Source: Anaerosporobacter faecicola
GTDB lineage: Bacteria; Bacillota; Clostridia; Lachnospirales; Lachnospiraceae
Reading direction: 5' to 3'
Assembly: GCF_012070565.1 (NCBI RefSeq)
Contig: NZ_JAAQRO010000040.1
Location: forward strand, 1-64,000
Length of the DNA: 64,000 nucleotides
Part shown: positions 55,489 to 63,981 of the stretch, one piece after another
Numbering within the stretch: position 1 is the stretch's first letter
Layout: each line of letters begins with the position of its first letter
Program-made: the position numbers and the translations under genes
Notes under the pieces: model-generated
Databases searched by the model: none
The model's input: only the letters and a program-made list of their open reading frames with translations
What the model was told of the DNA's origin: nothing

Positions 55489-55609
55489 AAATCCATTATA
55501 CGACGTTATATGAATATTGCAGATCAATAGAATAACCTATTCCGTGTATGAATCTATGAACATCACATAATAGATTGACGGTTTACTTAATAGGAAGAAT
55601 AGTAGAAAA

Positions 55610-55652
55610 AGGGTTGACCAATGCTAGTAAAAGCACCGGTCAACCCTCTTTA
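55610..55652. terminator. Bidirectional terminator between ligase 2 and surface protein D
   Basis: AGGGTTGACC with GGTCAACCCT (10 bp). Both sides carry T-runs: CTTTATT on the plus strand, TTTTTCTACT on the minus strand. Confidence 0.88.
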
Positions 55653-55681
55653 TTCTATTTCATAAGGATTTGGAAAACAAA

Positions 55682-58108
55682 TTATTTGATTGTAATAGTC
55701 TTTCCAACTGTTACAGTGTGTTCGAATACGTTTTCACCGAATTTTTCAGAGATTGTTACAGTCTTAACGAATACTTGAGAACCGTTATTTGTGTAAGTTA
55801 CGCCTGTAATTCCAACACCATCAGCTACTTTTAATTCTTTACCAGCTGCATTCTTAACTGTACAGTTTGCTTGCATAGCTGCTAATACAGTAGCTTCATC
55901 TACAGAACCTTCGAAAGAAGTCTTGTTAACTGTTACAGTAGGAGCAACTTGTGAATCACTTACAACAACTGCTGTTTTAGCGATTGTTTTGCTATCTTTT
56001 GTAGCTGTGATTGTATAAGTTCCTTTTGCTAATTTTGTGATCTTTCCTTCAGAAACAGTAACATATTCGAAATCAAAGTTGTTTTCGTATGTTTCTTTGT
56101 AGTTGTTTGGTCCAGTTACAGTGATTGTACAATCTGTATTTTCAACTGCAAGACCTTCTGCATAACCTAATACTTTAACAGCTAAAGATTTAGTTTCAGT
56201 TGTATCTTCATCAACGATTGTATCAACTGTGTTTGCAGATAAATCTAATTTGTAAGCACTTACTGCAGAAGCTGGTTTTGCTTTAACAACAACTGTTAAT
56301 ACAGTAACTTTGTTTTCATCACTTGCTAATGCAACTTTGTATTGGTAAGTTCCAGCTGTAGCAGTTCTAGCATCTACAGTTACGTTAACACCACTAACGC
56401 TTACTTCAGGAGCACCAGTGTATGCTTTAACAGGTACTGGAGTTGCGAAGTTACCAGCTACTGGGAAATCTTCATTGTGTTGATCCTTGATCTTCACTTC
56501 GATTGTATCTTGAGCGATTTCAGTTCCAGTTACTAATGTAGTTGAGCTCTTAGCTAAAGAAATTGTGTTTGCTTTTCTTTCTGCTTTGATTACTACTGGT
56601 AAAGTCCAAAGTACAGAACCTTTTTCGTTTTTAACTACAACAACTGTAGAACCTTCTTTAACAGCTGTTAATGTAGCATGAGCATCAGTTGTAGATACTA
56701 ATAAGATGTTTTCGTTACCTGATTCAAAAGTAAGACCAGTTACGTCATCATTGTTAGAATCAACAGCTTTTAAGAATAAGTTTAATGTTTCATTTACACA
56801 GATTACGTTTTTGTTTTCTGTTACTTTATCCCAGTTTACAGAAGCTTTGTCTGTGATTACGTAGTTTTTATAAGCACCGATTGTAGCAGCTGTTTCTTCT
56901 ACTGCTGTAATAGTTGCTTCAACAGATACAGAACCTTCTTCGTTTCCAGCTGTATCGTATTTGTAAGTGTGGTAAGTTACTTTAACTTTAGCTACAGAAC
57001 CTTTGTTGAAGATTGTAAGCTTTCCGTCAGTAGTGTTATACCAACCATCTTTATTTTCTACTTCTTCAATTGTTACAGTAGATTTCTTAGCATCAGTGAT
57101 ATCAACACCATTTGCATTCTTTAATACGTATTCAATTGCAGTAGCTTTGTTTTCAACTACTGTAGAAGTTTTAACTTCGATTGAAGCTACTTCTCCGATT
57201 GTTGTAGCAAATTCATAGTCTTTTTCATTGTAAGTTAATACATAAGTTGCACCATCTGCATAAGAAGCAAATGTTTCAACAGTAACAACTTTACCGTCTT
57301 CTGAGAAAGAGATTCCTTTTACTGCAGAAACAACGTTAGTTGCTTTATTCTTTACTGCAAAGTTTTCTGCTTTAACAGCTTCTTTCATGTTGTCATCGAA
57401 AGTAACAGCAACTTTATTTGTAGCTGTTTGAGCAACAGAAACTACAGAAGAAACAACTTTAACTGTTAACCATTCAGAATCAACTGTATCATTAGCAGCT
57501 AATTTTGTTTTGTTTTGGTAAGCTCTTACTCTAACTTTGAAAGAACCAGCTTTAGTAGTTGTTACTTTACCGTTTTTCGCGTCGATTGTAGCGCCTGCTG
57601 TGTTAGAAGCTTCATCGATTTCCCAAGTTCTGTAATCAGTAGCTTTAGCGCCTGAAGCAGAAGTCATTGTGCTATCGAAATCATAAGCGTTTGTTCCAAT
57701 ACCGATTTCAGTAGTTGGAGCATTTTTGATAACAACTTTCGTAGCGTTTTCTTTAACTGTTACAGTTGCTTTTAAAGTTTTTGTTTTCTTTGTAGGTAAA
57801 GTAATTTTACAAGAAATAGTAGCTTCACCAGTCTTAGTAGCAGCTTTTGTTAAACCTTTTGAGTTTACAGTAGCGATTGCTTTGTTTGAAGTAGTCCAAG
57901 CGTATTTTGATCCGCTTACTTTATTGCTGATGTTGAAATCGAAAGAGCTTCCGATTGCATTTTCATTGATATAAAGTGTTTTTGAAGTTTTGTTTAATTT
58001 TGGTGCAGCTGCTGCAGAAGCTGTAGTGAAAGCTGCAGGCATAGCTGTAGCTACCATTGCTAATGCAAGAGTAGATGCAAGACTTTTCTTTACGAAATTC
58101 TTTTTCAT
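55682..58108 (-). CDS. Abundant S-layer-like Ig-domain protein D (inverted paralogue of C)
   Basis: The 808-residue protein is closely related over its full length to protein C (same signal peptide MKKNFVKKSLASTLALAMVA, BIG2-like N-terminal domain, and blocks such as KATDYRTWEIDEASNTAGAT). Differences concentrate in the last two thirds. It has the same biased codon use and an AGGAGGAAG ribosome site. It lies on the opposite strand, so C and D make 2.4-kb inverted repeats around the two ligase-like genes. No clear consensus promoter was found in its upstream region, which differs from that of protein C. No cell-wall anchor motif is visible. Confidence 0.85.
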   Translation of the reverse strand: MKKNFVKKSLASTLALAMVATAMPAAFTTASAAAAPKLNKTSKTLYINENAIGSSFDFNISNKVSGSKYAWTTSNKAIATVNSKGLTKAATKTGEATISCKITLPTKKTKTLKATVTVKENATKVVIKNAPTTEIGIGTNAYDFDSTMTSASGAKATDYRTWEIDEASNTAGATIDAKNGKVTTTKAGSFKVRVRAYQNKTKLAANDTVDSEWLTVKVVSSVVSVAQTATNKVAVTFDDNMKEAVKAENFAVKNKATNVVSAVKGISFSEDGKVVTVETFASYADGATYVLTYNEKDYEFATTIGEVASIEVKTSTVVENKATAIEYVLKNANGVDITDAKKSTVTIEEVENKDGWYNTTDGKLTIFNKGSVAKVKVTYHTYKYDTAGNEEGSVSVEATITAVEETAATIGAYKNYVITDKASVNWDKVTENKNVICVNETLNLFLKAVDSNNDDVTGLTFESGNENILLVSTTDAHATLTAVKEGSTVVVVKNEKGSVLWTLPVVIKAERKANTISLAKSSTTLVTGTEIAQDTIEVKIKDQHNEDFPVAGNFATPVPVKAYTGAPEVSVSGVNVTVDARTATAGTYQYKVALASDENKVTVLTVVVKAKPASAVSAYKLDLSANTVDTIVDEDTTETKSLAVKVLGYAEGLAVENTDCTITVTGPNNYKETYENNFDFEYVTVSEGKITKLAKGTYTITATKDSKTIAKTAVVVSDSQVAPTVTVNKTSFEGSVDEATVLAAMQANCTVKNAAGKELKVADGVGITGVTYTNNGSQVFVKTVTISEKFGENVFEHTVTVGKTITIK

Positions 58109-58551
58109 GTTTTTCTTCCTCCTAGTGATTTGACTCCTTACAGTACATATGTACTGAGGTTATATTGCATGTCTGTTTCAAAGGCTTCTTCTTATAGTGC
58201 GTCATAATGCATACGAATTTTCTCATATGATGTGCTACATTTCACACGATATCATGTCGTTAAATTGGTGTCATTATTTCATTTGATCTGTCAAAGAACA
58301 CACAAAAAATCCTTGATTTTAGGGGCTCTTTGGAGATAATTATCTATAATTAGCAGGCCAAGAAACATAATGAAATATTATCTTTCAAAATTGCTAGATT
58401 TGGGATGAAAAACCTTGAAAAATCAAGGAGTGTCAAGTGTGTGATTTACTCCATATTTGGTGGTTTACACCAATATTACACCACTTGTATGAAGAGTAGC
58501 ATGTAAGAGAAGAACGAAATTGTTGGTGAAAAACGAGAGATAATCCATCAC
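58109..58551. promoter_or_regulatory. Gap of 443 bp between surface protein D and the recombinase
   Basis: It holds a perfect 16-bp palindrome (CAGTACATATGTACTG, 58141-58156) in the leader of protein D, a TGGTGTCA site at 58266-58273, two TTACACCA sites at 58465 and 58476, and a terminator for the recombinase at 58406-58428. A TTGACA on the minus strand (58289-58294) has no good -10 box at the right distance. Confidence 0.55.
58406..58428 (-). terminator. Terminator of the recombinase gene
   Basis: On the minus strand CCTTGA-TTTT-TCAAGG is followed by TTTTTC. Confidence 0.65.
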
Positions 58552-59787
58552 CTATGAAAATAAATGATACAGTTTTTCCATTTCTCGTACTTTGATGTCC
58601 TGTGTTACATGCGTATATAGATTCATTGTTAGATTAATATTGCTGTGCCCTAGTAATTCTTGCACGGTTTTAGGAGCCAGGCCACTCTCAAAGGCTCTTG
58701 TTGCAAAGGAATGTCGTAAGGTATGCGGCGTGATCTTTTCAAAAAGATTGGGCTCTCTACTTTCGTATAGTGCTTGTTGACATTCAATCCGATTGATTTT
58801 CTTGGTGATTGCGTTCAAACATTTGACGATATAGACTTCCTGAATCGGCGTTCCATTCTTTGTGGTAAATACCAGATTACCCATACTAGAGAGAGGAGTC
58901 CAAAAGGGACCTCTTGCAATTCGTAAACGTTGTTGAAATTGTTGCTGCTCTCTTAGCACTTCTACTAGCGCGGGGATCAAAGGGACAATACGTTTACTAG
59001 TACGGCTCTTTGGTGTTTGGAACTGAAAGCAGAAATGCCCTGTTTTTCGACTCTTCATATAGAGAAGCGTACGTGAGATGGATATGATATTATGGTCAAA
59101 ATCAATATCCTCCCATTGCAGTCCTAGTAATTCGCCAATTCGTAATCCTGTACCAAGAGCAACTTTTAAAAGTGATTCGTAATAATTTCCCCGAATCTGT
59201 TCTAGGAAAATCTCTTGTTCTGTAGCTGTAAGAACGCGTGGTTCCTTCTTATCCTCTCGGGGAATTTCAACTCCTATACAAGGATTTTTCATTAGAATTT
59301 CATTCTTAAGCGCGAGCTTGAATATGTTAAACAAAACGGCATGAACAATCTGGATTGTGCCAACACTTAAGCCATTCTTCTGAAGATCGTTGTAGAGTTT
59401 TTGAATCTGTATGGTACGGATCTCCTTTAATTGTCGATTCCCAAGAGAATGTTGAATATAGCGTTCATAGCTGGTGGTATAAAGGAGTATGGTTGAGTTC
59501 TTTACGACGATACTTTTGTATTCCTCTAACCAGGTTTGGTACCAGTTGTTTAGAGTAACCTGTCCACCGGTACAATAGGTACCGTGTTCTGCTTCGTATT
59601 TGGCATCAGCTAAGCGTTTTTTTAAGGTTCGAAGGTTCTTGTCATACAGCGTATAGCGCTTACCATGACTGGTGAATCGACCTTGATAACGCCCATCTTT
59701 TCTTTGGGTAATACCTGGAGGAAGTGGCTGTTTATTGACCAAGCCGTTAGAATTCCCCGTTATTTCTTGTAAACATTCTTCGGACAT
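58552..59787 (-). CDS. Tyrosine recombinase (phage/ICE-type integrase)
   Basis: ATG 59787 is chosen over 59802 because GGAGG lies between them, 8 nt before 59787. The 411-residue protein has an arm-binding N-terminal domain (PPGITQRKDGRYQGRFTSHG), a SAM-like core-binding domain (about 75-165) and a catalytic domain. The active site residues are visible: Arg in GTGLRIGELLGL, His and Arg in TPHTLRHSFATRAF, His in LLGHSNINLTMNLY and the Tyr nucleophile in LYTHVTQD. It resembles Tn916-like and phage integrases. No other phage or conjugation gene is nearby. TGACACCA motifs occur on both sides. Confidence 0.93.
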   Translation of the reverse strand: MSEECLQEITGNSNGLVNKQPLPPGITQRKDGRYQGRFTSHGKRYTLYDKNLRTLKKRLADAKYEAEHGTYCTGGQVTLNNWYQTWLEEYKSIVVKNSTILLYTTSYERYIQHSLGNRQLKEIRTIQIQKLYNDLQKNGLSVGTIQIVHAVLFNIFKLALKNEILMKNPCIGVEIPREDKKEPRVLTATEQEIFLEQIRGNYYESLLKVALGTGLRIGELLGLQWEDIDFDHNIISISRTLLYMKSRKTGHFCFQFQTPKSRTSKRIVPLIPALVEVLREQQQFQQRLRIARGPFWTPLSSMGNLVFTTKNGTPIQEVYIVKCLNAITKKINRIECQQALYESREPNLFEKITPHTLRHSFATRAFESGLAPKTVQELLGHSNINLTMNLYTHVTQDIKVREMEKLYHLFS

Positions 59788-60224
59788 AAAAATAACCTCC
59801 AATCAAAATTAATGGTAGATTACTGTTAGAATGCCCAATTTCTTTGTGATTTATAGGTGGTAGTGTAACCGAATCTGCTCGTTAAGTTCTAAAAACGATT
59901 ACATAAAAGTAACATATCATTGATAAGAAAAATTTGCAACTAATTTGACACCATTTTTGACACCATTTTTGACACCATAATAAAAAAGACTATACGAACA
60001 CATCTAAAATCAATATTTCCTGTACCAATGCAAATCAGGAAAAAGTCTTCTTTAAAATATTAGGATGTTTTTTATAAGTATGGTATTATGGTCAATATCC
60101 ATGTTGATGAGGAATTTTAATGTTAAATTTAATAATCGAATACAGAGAGATTAGATATAAAGGAATGAAAATTAATAATCAAAATAGGGAATGAAATGAT
60201 CAATTAAGGAAAGAGGATGAAATA
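59788..60224. other. Gap of 437 bp upstream of the recombinase
   Basis: It contains three 12-bp direct repeats (59944-59979), then AT-rich sequence and the leader of the VanZ gene. No other gene is seen. Confidence 0.6.
59944..59979. repeat. Three direct repeats of TGACACCATTTT, candidate integrase arm sites
   Basis: TTTGACACCAT occurs three times with an exact 12-bp period (G of TGACACCA at 59947, 59959 and 59971). The same octamer occurs inverted at 58266-58273 on the other side of the integrase gene. Direct repeats near an integrase gene are usual for arm-type binding sites. Confidence 0.6.
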
Positions 60225-60740
60225 ATGAAAAAAAATAAACCAATGAAGAAGTATAAACCAACGAAAAAGCATATCCGACAATACATATGCATAGTAGGAG
60301 CAATTCTATGGATGGGAGTTATATTTTCCTTTTCAGCTAGAAATGGAAGTACCTCCACAGGGGATAGTAACCAGGTCGGAATCTTATTGGGAAAAATGGT
60401 TGTTCCAAATTTTGAGAATTGGTCTATGGAAAAGCAACAGAATTTTGCTGAGAAAGTAGACTATCCAATCAGAAAAACAGCCCATGCAATGGAGTATGCT
60501 GTTTTAGGTGGTTTTTTAGCAGGGGCTGTTTGGAACCGTAGAAAGAAAGGTTGGAATGTAGTGATTCCTTGGGGGATTGGTACACTTTATGCTGCAACAG
60601 ATGAAACCCATCAGTTGTTTGTACCTGGTAGGAGTGGTCAGGTATCCGATGTAATCTTGGACAGTGCAGGTGTTTTGATTGGAGTCGGTCTAATCTGTAT
60701 AATTTTAAATGTCATTGTCAATGACAAAAAGTGTAAATGA
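60225..60740 (+). CDS. VanZ-family membrane protein
   Basis: The 171-residue protein has a basic N-terminus and about four membrane segments. Key VanZ motifs are clear: YPIRKTAHAMEYAVLGGFLA and ATDETHQLFVPGRSGQVSDV followed by ILDSAG. These conserved His, Glu and Asp residues are at the expected spacing. AAAGAGG precedes the ATG. It opens the glycan gene set with the next genes. It shares only the family fold with the VanZ protein at 36.1 kb, which has shorter motifs. Confidence 0.93.
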   Translation: MKKNKPMKKYKPTKKHIRQYICIVGAILWMGVIFSFSARNGSTSTGDSNQVGILLGKMVVPNFENWSMEKQQNFAEKVDYPIRKTAHAMEYAVLGGFLAGAVWNRRKKGWNVVIPWGIGTLYAATDETHQLFVPGRSGQVSDVILDSAGVLIGVGLICIILNVIVNDKKCK

Positions 60741-60890
60741 TGCAAAAACACAAGGAGTCGATACGATTGTGGCATATGTGGGTAAGATTAAGGTGGAATT
60801 CCAAGTGGAAGTGAAGAAAAGCATATCTTGACGCCTCCTGGATTAGAAGGTAGAATGAAACCAGAATGCATTGGATAGGAGACGAAATAT
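60741..60890 (+). other. Spacer with a possible 20-codon frame
   Basis: A GTG at 60769, 9 nt after AAGGAG, opens a 20-codon frame ending at 60831. Its length and composition give no support for a real gene. No terminator is seen, so VanZ and the next gene may be co-transcribed. Confidence 0.3.
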
Positions 60891-61532
60891 ATGCTGTATC
60901 AAAAGTATCTGAAACGAATATGTGACTGGTTATTATCAACAGTAGCCATTCTACTTTTATCATGGTTATTGCTCATACTTGCAATCGTGATCAAGACAAC
61001 TTCAAAAGGCCCTGTATTTTTTCGACAGAAAAGAGTGGGAAAGGATAAAACGTATTTTCAGATACTAAAATTTCGTACAATGCGTGTGGATACACCAAAA
61101 GATATGCCGACACATTTACTTACGAATCCGGACCAATACATAACACCAATTGGAAAATTCCTTCGTAAGACAAGCTTAGATGAACTACCTCAGTTGTTTA
61201 ATATCTTCTGTGGGCAAATGGCAATTGTTGGACCAAGACCTGCATTATGGAACCAAGAGGATCTGATTGCAGAGAGAGAGCGATATCATGCCAATGGAGT
61301 ACGACCAGGTTTGACGGGTTTGGCACAAGTAAGTGGTCGTGATGAGCTCGCTATTCCAGTTAAGGCAAGATACGATGGAGAGTATGTTAAGAAGATCACA
61401 TTCCTAGGGGACTGTTCACTGATTCTGCGGACAGTTTCGTCAGTTGTCAGACATGATGGTGTAAAAGAAGGCGGAACAGGTGCTGCAGGAGAGTTTGCAG
61501 CGACGAAGGAAGAAGAGAAAGAAAATGTATAA
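60891..61532 (+). CDS. Phosphoglycosyl transferase (bacterial sugar transferase, PglC/WcaJ-like)
   Basis: The 213-residue protein moves a sugar phosphate from a UDP-sugar to undecaprenyl phosphate, the first step of a surface glycan. It has the short monotopic form: one N-terminal hydrophobic segment (about 13-34), then GPVFFRQKRVGKDKTYFQILKF, the catalytic Asp-Glu pair in TSLDELPQLFNIFCGQMAIV and VGPRPALW, and PGLTGLAQVSGRDELA. AGGAGAC precedes the ATG. The sugar cannot be read from sequence. It would supply lipid-linked glycan to the polymerase/ligase-type proteins of this region. Confidence 0.94.
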   Translation: MLYQKYLKRICDWLLSTVAILLLSWLLLILAIVIKTTSKGPVFFRQKRVGKDKTYFQILKFRTMRVDTPKDMPTHLLTNPDQYITPIGKFLRKTSLDELPQLFNIFCGQMAIVGPRPALWNQEDLIAERERYHANGVRPGLTGLAQVSGRDELAIPVKARYDGEYVKKITFLGDCSLILRTVSSVVRHDGVKEGGTGAAGEFAATKEEEKENV

Positions 61533-61699
61533 ATTGACAATTCGGAATATTGACGCAGTGAAAATTCTATTGTAGACTTAATTCATTCAGAGAATGATGT
61601 TAGAACATGAGGGGATGGTAAATTATTAAATCTCTGATAATAAGGATAAATAAAGAACAATAATATACGAATGAATAAAGAATAGGATAAGTACGGAAT

Positions 61700-63118
61700 A
61701 TGAGTCAATATGTCAGCCAGGTCACGCGTTGTTTTTTTGTCGTTGCTCTACTAGAAATGATTATTGGAGTAAATGGAAGATTACTTATAATAGCTGAAAT
61801 ACCCATACGTTACATATTGTGGTTAATAATAGCATTAGGTTTAGTAACAGAATGTATGATTGTATATATAGAGGAAAAAAAGGAACAGAAACTCAGAAAT
61901 TGGGAAATGCTACGGAAAGAGTGGAAAAGTATTTCGGTTTTTGATAAAATGTTACTTCTTTTCCTCTTTCTTAATCTACTTTGGGTTTTTATTATCCCTA
62001 TTTACACAAAGTCATCAATCCTACATGCAATGATGCAAATTCGGTATTTTATAATTTTGGCTTTATATTTCCCAATGGGGTATTTGATGAAGCGAGATAG
62101 AATACCCTGGGGATTTTATCAGAAGTGTGCCTTATATGCCACGATCGGTTTGATTGGAATACACCTGTTTCTTTATGTTGGAGAGAGTATTCAAAGAAAA
62201 TTGGATCCTAGTATCAAATTTGTAGAACGTTTATTTGATATCTGGAGAAAGATTGTGGCGGGGAATTGCTATTTTAGTCCGGTTATTATGCCGAAATATT
62301 CTGTAAGAATAATTTATACATTTAGCTTTATGTTATTTTTGGGTTTTTATTTTGCACTAAAAGCAAGAAAAAAGTGGCTTACCCGATTGTTGTCAGCAGC
62401 AACCATGCTCGCCTTACTGACAACAGGAACGAGAACATTAATTTTAGCACCTTTTGTGGGAATTATTGTGTGTTTTTTGGGTAGTTTCGTACGAAATGTA
62501 GACAAAAGAATTCGAAAACAACAACTACACAATATTATATTCTTGATAGGGATAACGGTGATATTTGATTTCGTGTGTTTTGATGGGAGAATGGGAACTC
62601 GATTTAAAAGCAGTTTCCAAGTATCAGAGGAAGTTTTGGAGAATGGTGAAATGCATGAAATTGTATATGATGATATTACGTATACAAAAGAAAAGGAAGT
62701 TGCAGGTACGGTTAATTCTAACACAACAAGAATACTGCAACTAAGGGATATCATAGAAAAATTCAAAAAGAGACCTTTGTTTGGTTATGGTTATGGAAAC
62801 CTTGGAGTTGGAGGAGAAAATGAACTTGCATATTTTGATTTACAGGCACCCACTTTATTGATTCAGACTGGAATTGCTGGTGTAATGATCTGGTTCGGTT
62901 ATCTATTTTTTCTGTTTGGACATGTGCTGATACAGATAAAAAGAGGAAGATTCAAATGTCTTGCATTTTTATTTATAATTGGAGCGGTATCATTTTGTTC
63001 ATTATTATGCTATGTTTTGCAATCAATGACCATGCTGATGATTCTATTTTGCTTTTTAGATTATAAATATATAGTTGAAAAAAGCAAATTAATCGGAGAA
63101 GAAGTGGAATATGGATAA
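61700..63118 (+). CDS. O-antigen polymerase/ligase-like membrane protein
   Basis: The 472-residue protein has about 10-11 membrane segments with a large outer loop at about residues 295-370. The end of the loop reads FKKRPLFGYGYGNLGVGG, the Wzy_C-like R-P-x-x-G-x-G motif. The usual histidine (NxxHNxxL) after this is absent; YFDLQAPTLLIQTGIAG stands in its place. It is therefore more like a Wzy-type polymerase than a ligase, and it lacks the inserted domain of the two proteins at 51-55 kb. The ribosome site is poor (GGATAAG). It lies 168 bp after the phosphoglycosyl transferase. Confidence 0.8.
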   Translation: MSQYVSQVTRCFFVVALLEMIIGVNGRLLIIAEIPIRYILWLIIALGLVTECMIVYIEEKKEQKLRNWEMLRKEWKSISVFDKMLLLFLFLNLLWVFIIPIYTKSSILHAMMQIRYFIILALYFPMGYLMKRDRIPWGFYQKCALYATIGLIGIHLFLYVGESIQRKLDPSIKFVERLFDIWRKIVAGNCYFSPVIMPKYSVRIIYTFSFMLFLGFYFALKARKKWLTRLLSAATMLALLTTGTRTLILAPFVGIIVCFLGSFVRNVDKRIRKQQLHNIIFLIGITVIFDFVCFDGRMGTRFKSSFQVSEEVLENGEMHEIVYDDITYTKEKEVAGTVNSNTTRILQLRDIIEKFKKRPLFGYGYGNLGVGGENELAYFDLQAPTLLIQTGIAGVMIWFGYLFFLFGHVLIQIKRGRFKCLAFLFIIGAVSFCSLLCYVLQSMTMLMILFCFLDYKYIVEKSKLIGEEVEYG

Positions 63119-63183
63119 AAAAGGTTGCTATTTGTAATACGAGAGATTAAAATAAGAAATGATGTATAGAAATGAGGTTCAAT

Positions 63184-63981
63184 ATGGATAGTAAGAAGAT
63201 TTTATTAATTGGTGCGAATAGTTACATTGCAAGATCCTTTGAAAAATACTGTAAAGAAATGAACCATACATTTTTGTATATTGATAAAGTTCGAGCTTCC
63301 AATGAGCAATGGAAAACGGTATCGTACAAAGAATACGATAGTGTCATTATGTTTGCTGCTATCGTTCATAGAAAAGAACGTCCAGAAATGGAGAGACTTT
63401 ACATGGAGGTAAATTGTAATCTACCAGTTCATATAGCCAAAGAAGCAAAAAAAGCAGGAGTGAAACAATTTATATTCTTAAGTACGGCAGCAGTATATGG
63501 TTCTACTTATACTAGAATAACAAAAGATTCAAAACCAAAGCCAGAGACTATGTATGGGAGAAGCAAATACCAAGCAGAACAAGAATTATTAGAATTACAA
63601 GATGCGATGTTTCGTATAGCAATTGTCCGTCCGCCTAAAGTATATGGAGAAGGCTGTAAAGGTAATTTTGTACGATTAAATCAATTAGCAAAGTATACAA
63701 TTCTATTTCCTAAGGTACATAATAAGCAGAGTATGATACATGTAGACAAGTTATCAGAGTGTTTATTAACGATTGTATCGAATGAGAAAAAAGGATTCTT
63801 TTGGCCTCAGGATGATACCTATATGGATCTTGCACAGTACGTAGTGGAAACAAGAAAAAGAGATGGGAAAAAAACCATACTCGTACCAGGATTTGCAAAG
63901 CTAATTCGATTTTTAGCAAAACATATTTCGGTTTTTCGAAAAATGTTTGGAGATTTGTATTATGATCGAACCTTGTATTAA
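63184..63981 (+). CDS. NAD-dependent epimerase/dehydratase family protein
   Basis: ATG 63184 is preferred to 63172 because GAGG lies 6 nt upstream and the product opens on the Rossmann motif (KKILLIGANSYIARSFEKYC). The 265-residue short-chain sugar epimerase-type protein keeps the Ser of FLSTAAVYG and the YxxxK pair in MYGRSKYQAEQELL, followed by RPPKVYGEG. It is shorter than UDP-glucose 4-epimerases (about 320 residues), and the G-x-x-G-x-x-G loop is altered to GANSYIA. It probably makes or edits a nucleotide sugar for the glycan. The cluster seems to continue past the window end. Confidence 0.85.
   Translation: MDSKKILLIGANSYIARSFEKYCKEMNHTFLYIDKVRASNEQWKTVSYKEYDSVIMFAAIVHRKERPEMERLYMEVNCNLPVHIAKEAKKAGVKQFIFLSTAAVYGSTYTRITKDSKPKPETMYGRSKYQAEQELLELQDAMFRIAIVRPPKVYGEGCKGNFVRLNQLAKYTILFPKVHNKQSMIHVDKLSECLLTIVSNEKKGFFWPQDDTYMDLAQYVVETRKRDGKKTILVPGFAKLIRFLAKHISVFRKMFGDLYYDRTLY

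Noticed and set aside
59944-59979. Short repeats as a CRISPR or microsatellite
   Set aside because: Only three 12-bp copies beside an integrase gene; arm-type binding sites explain them better.
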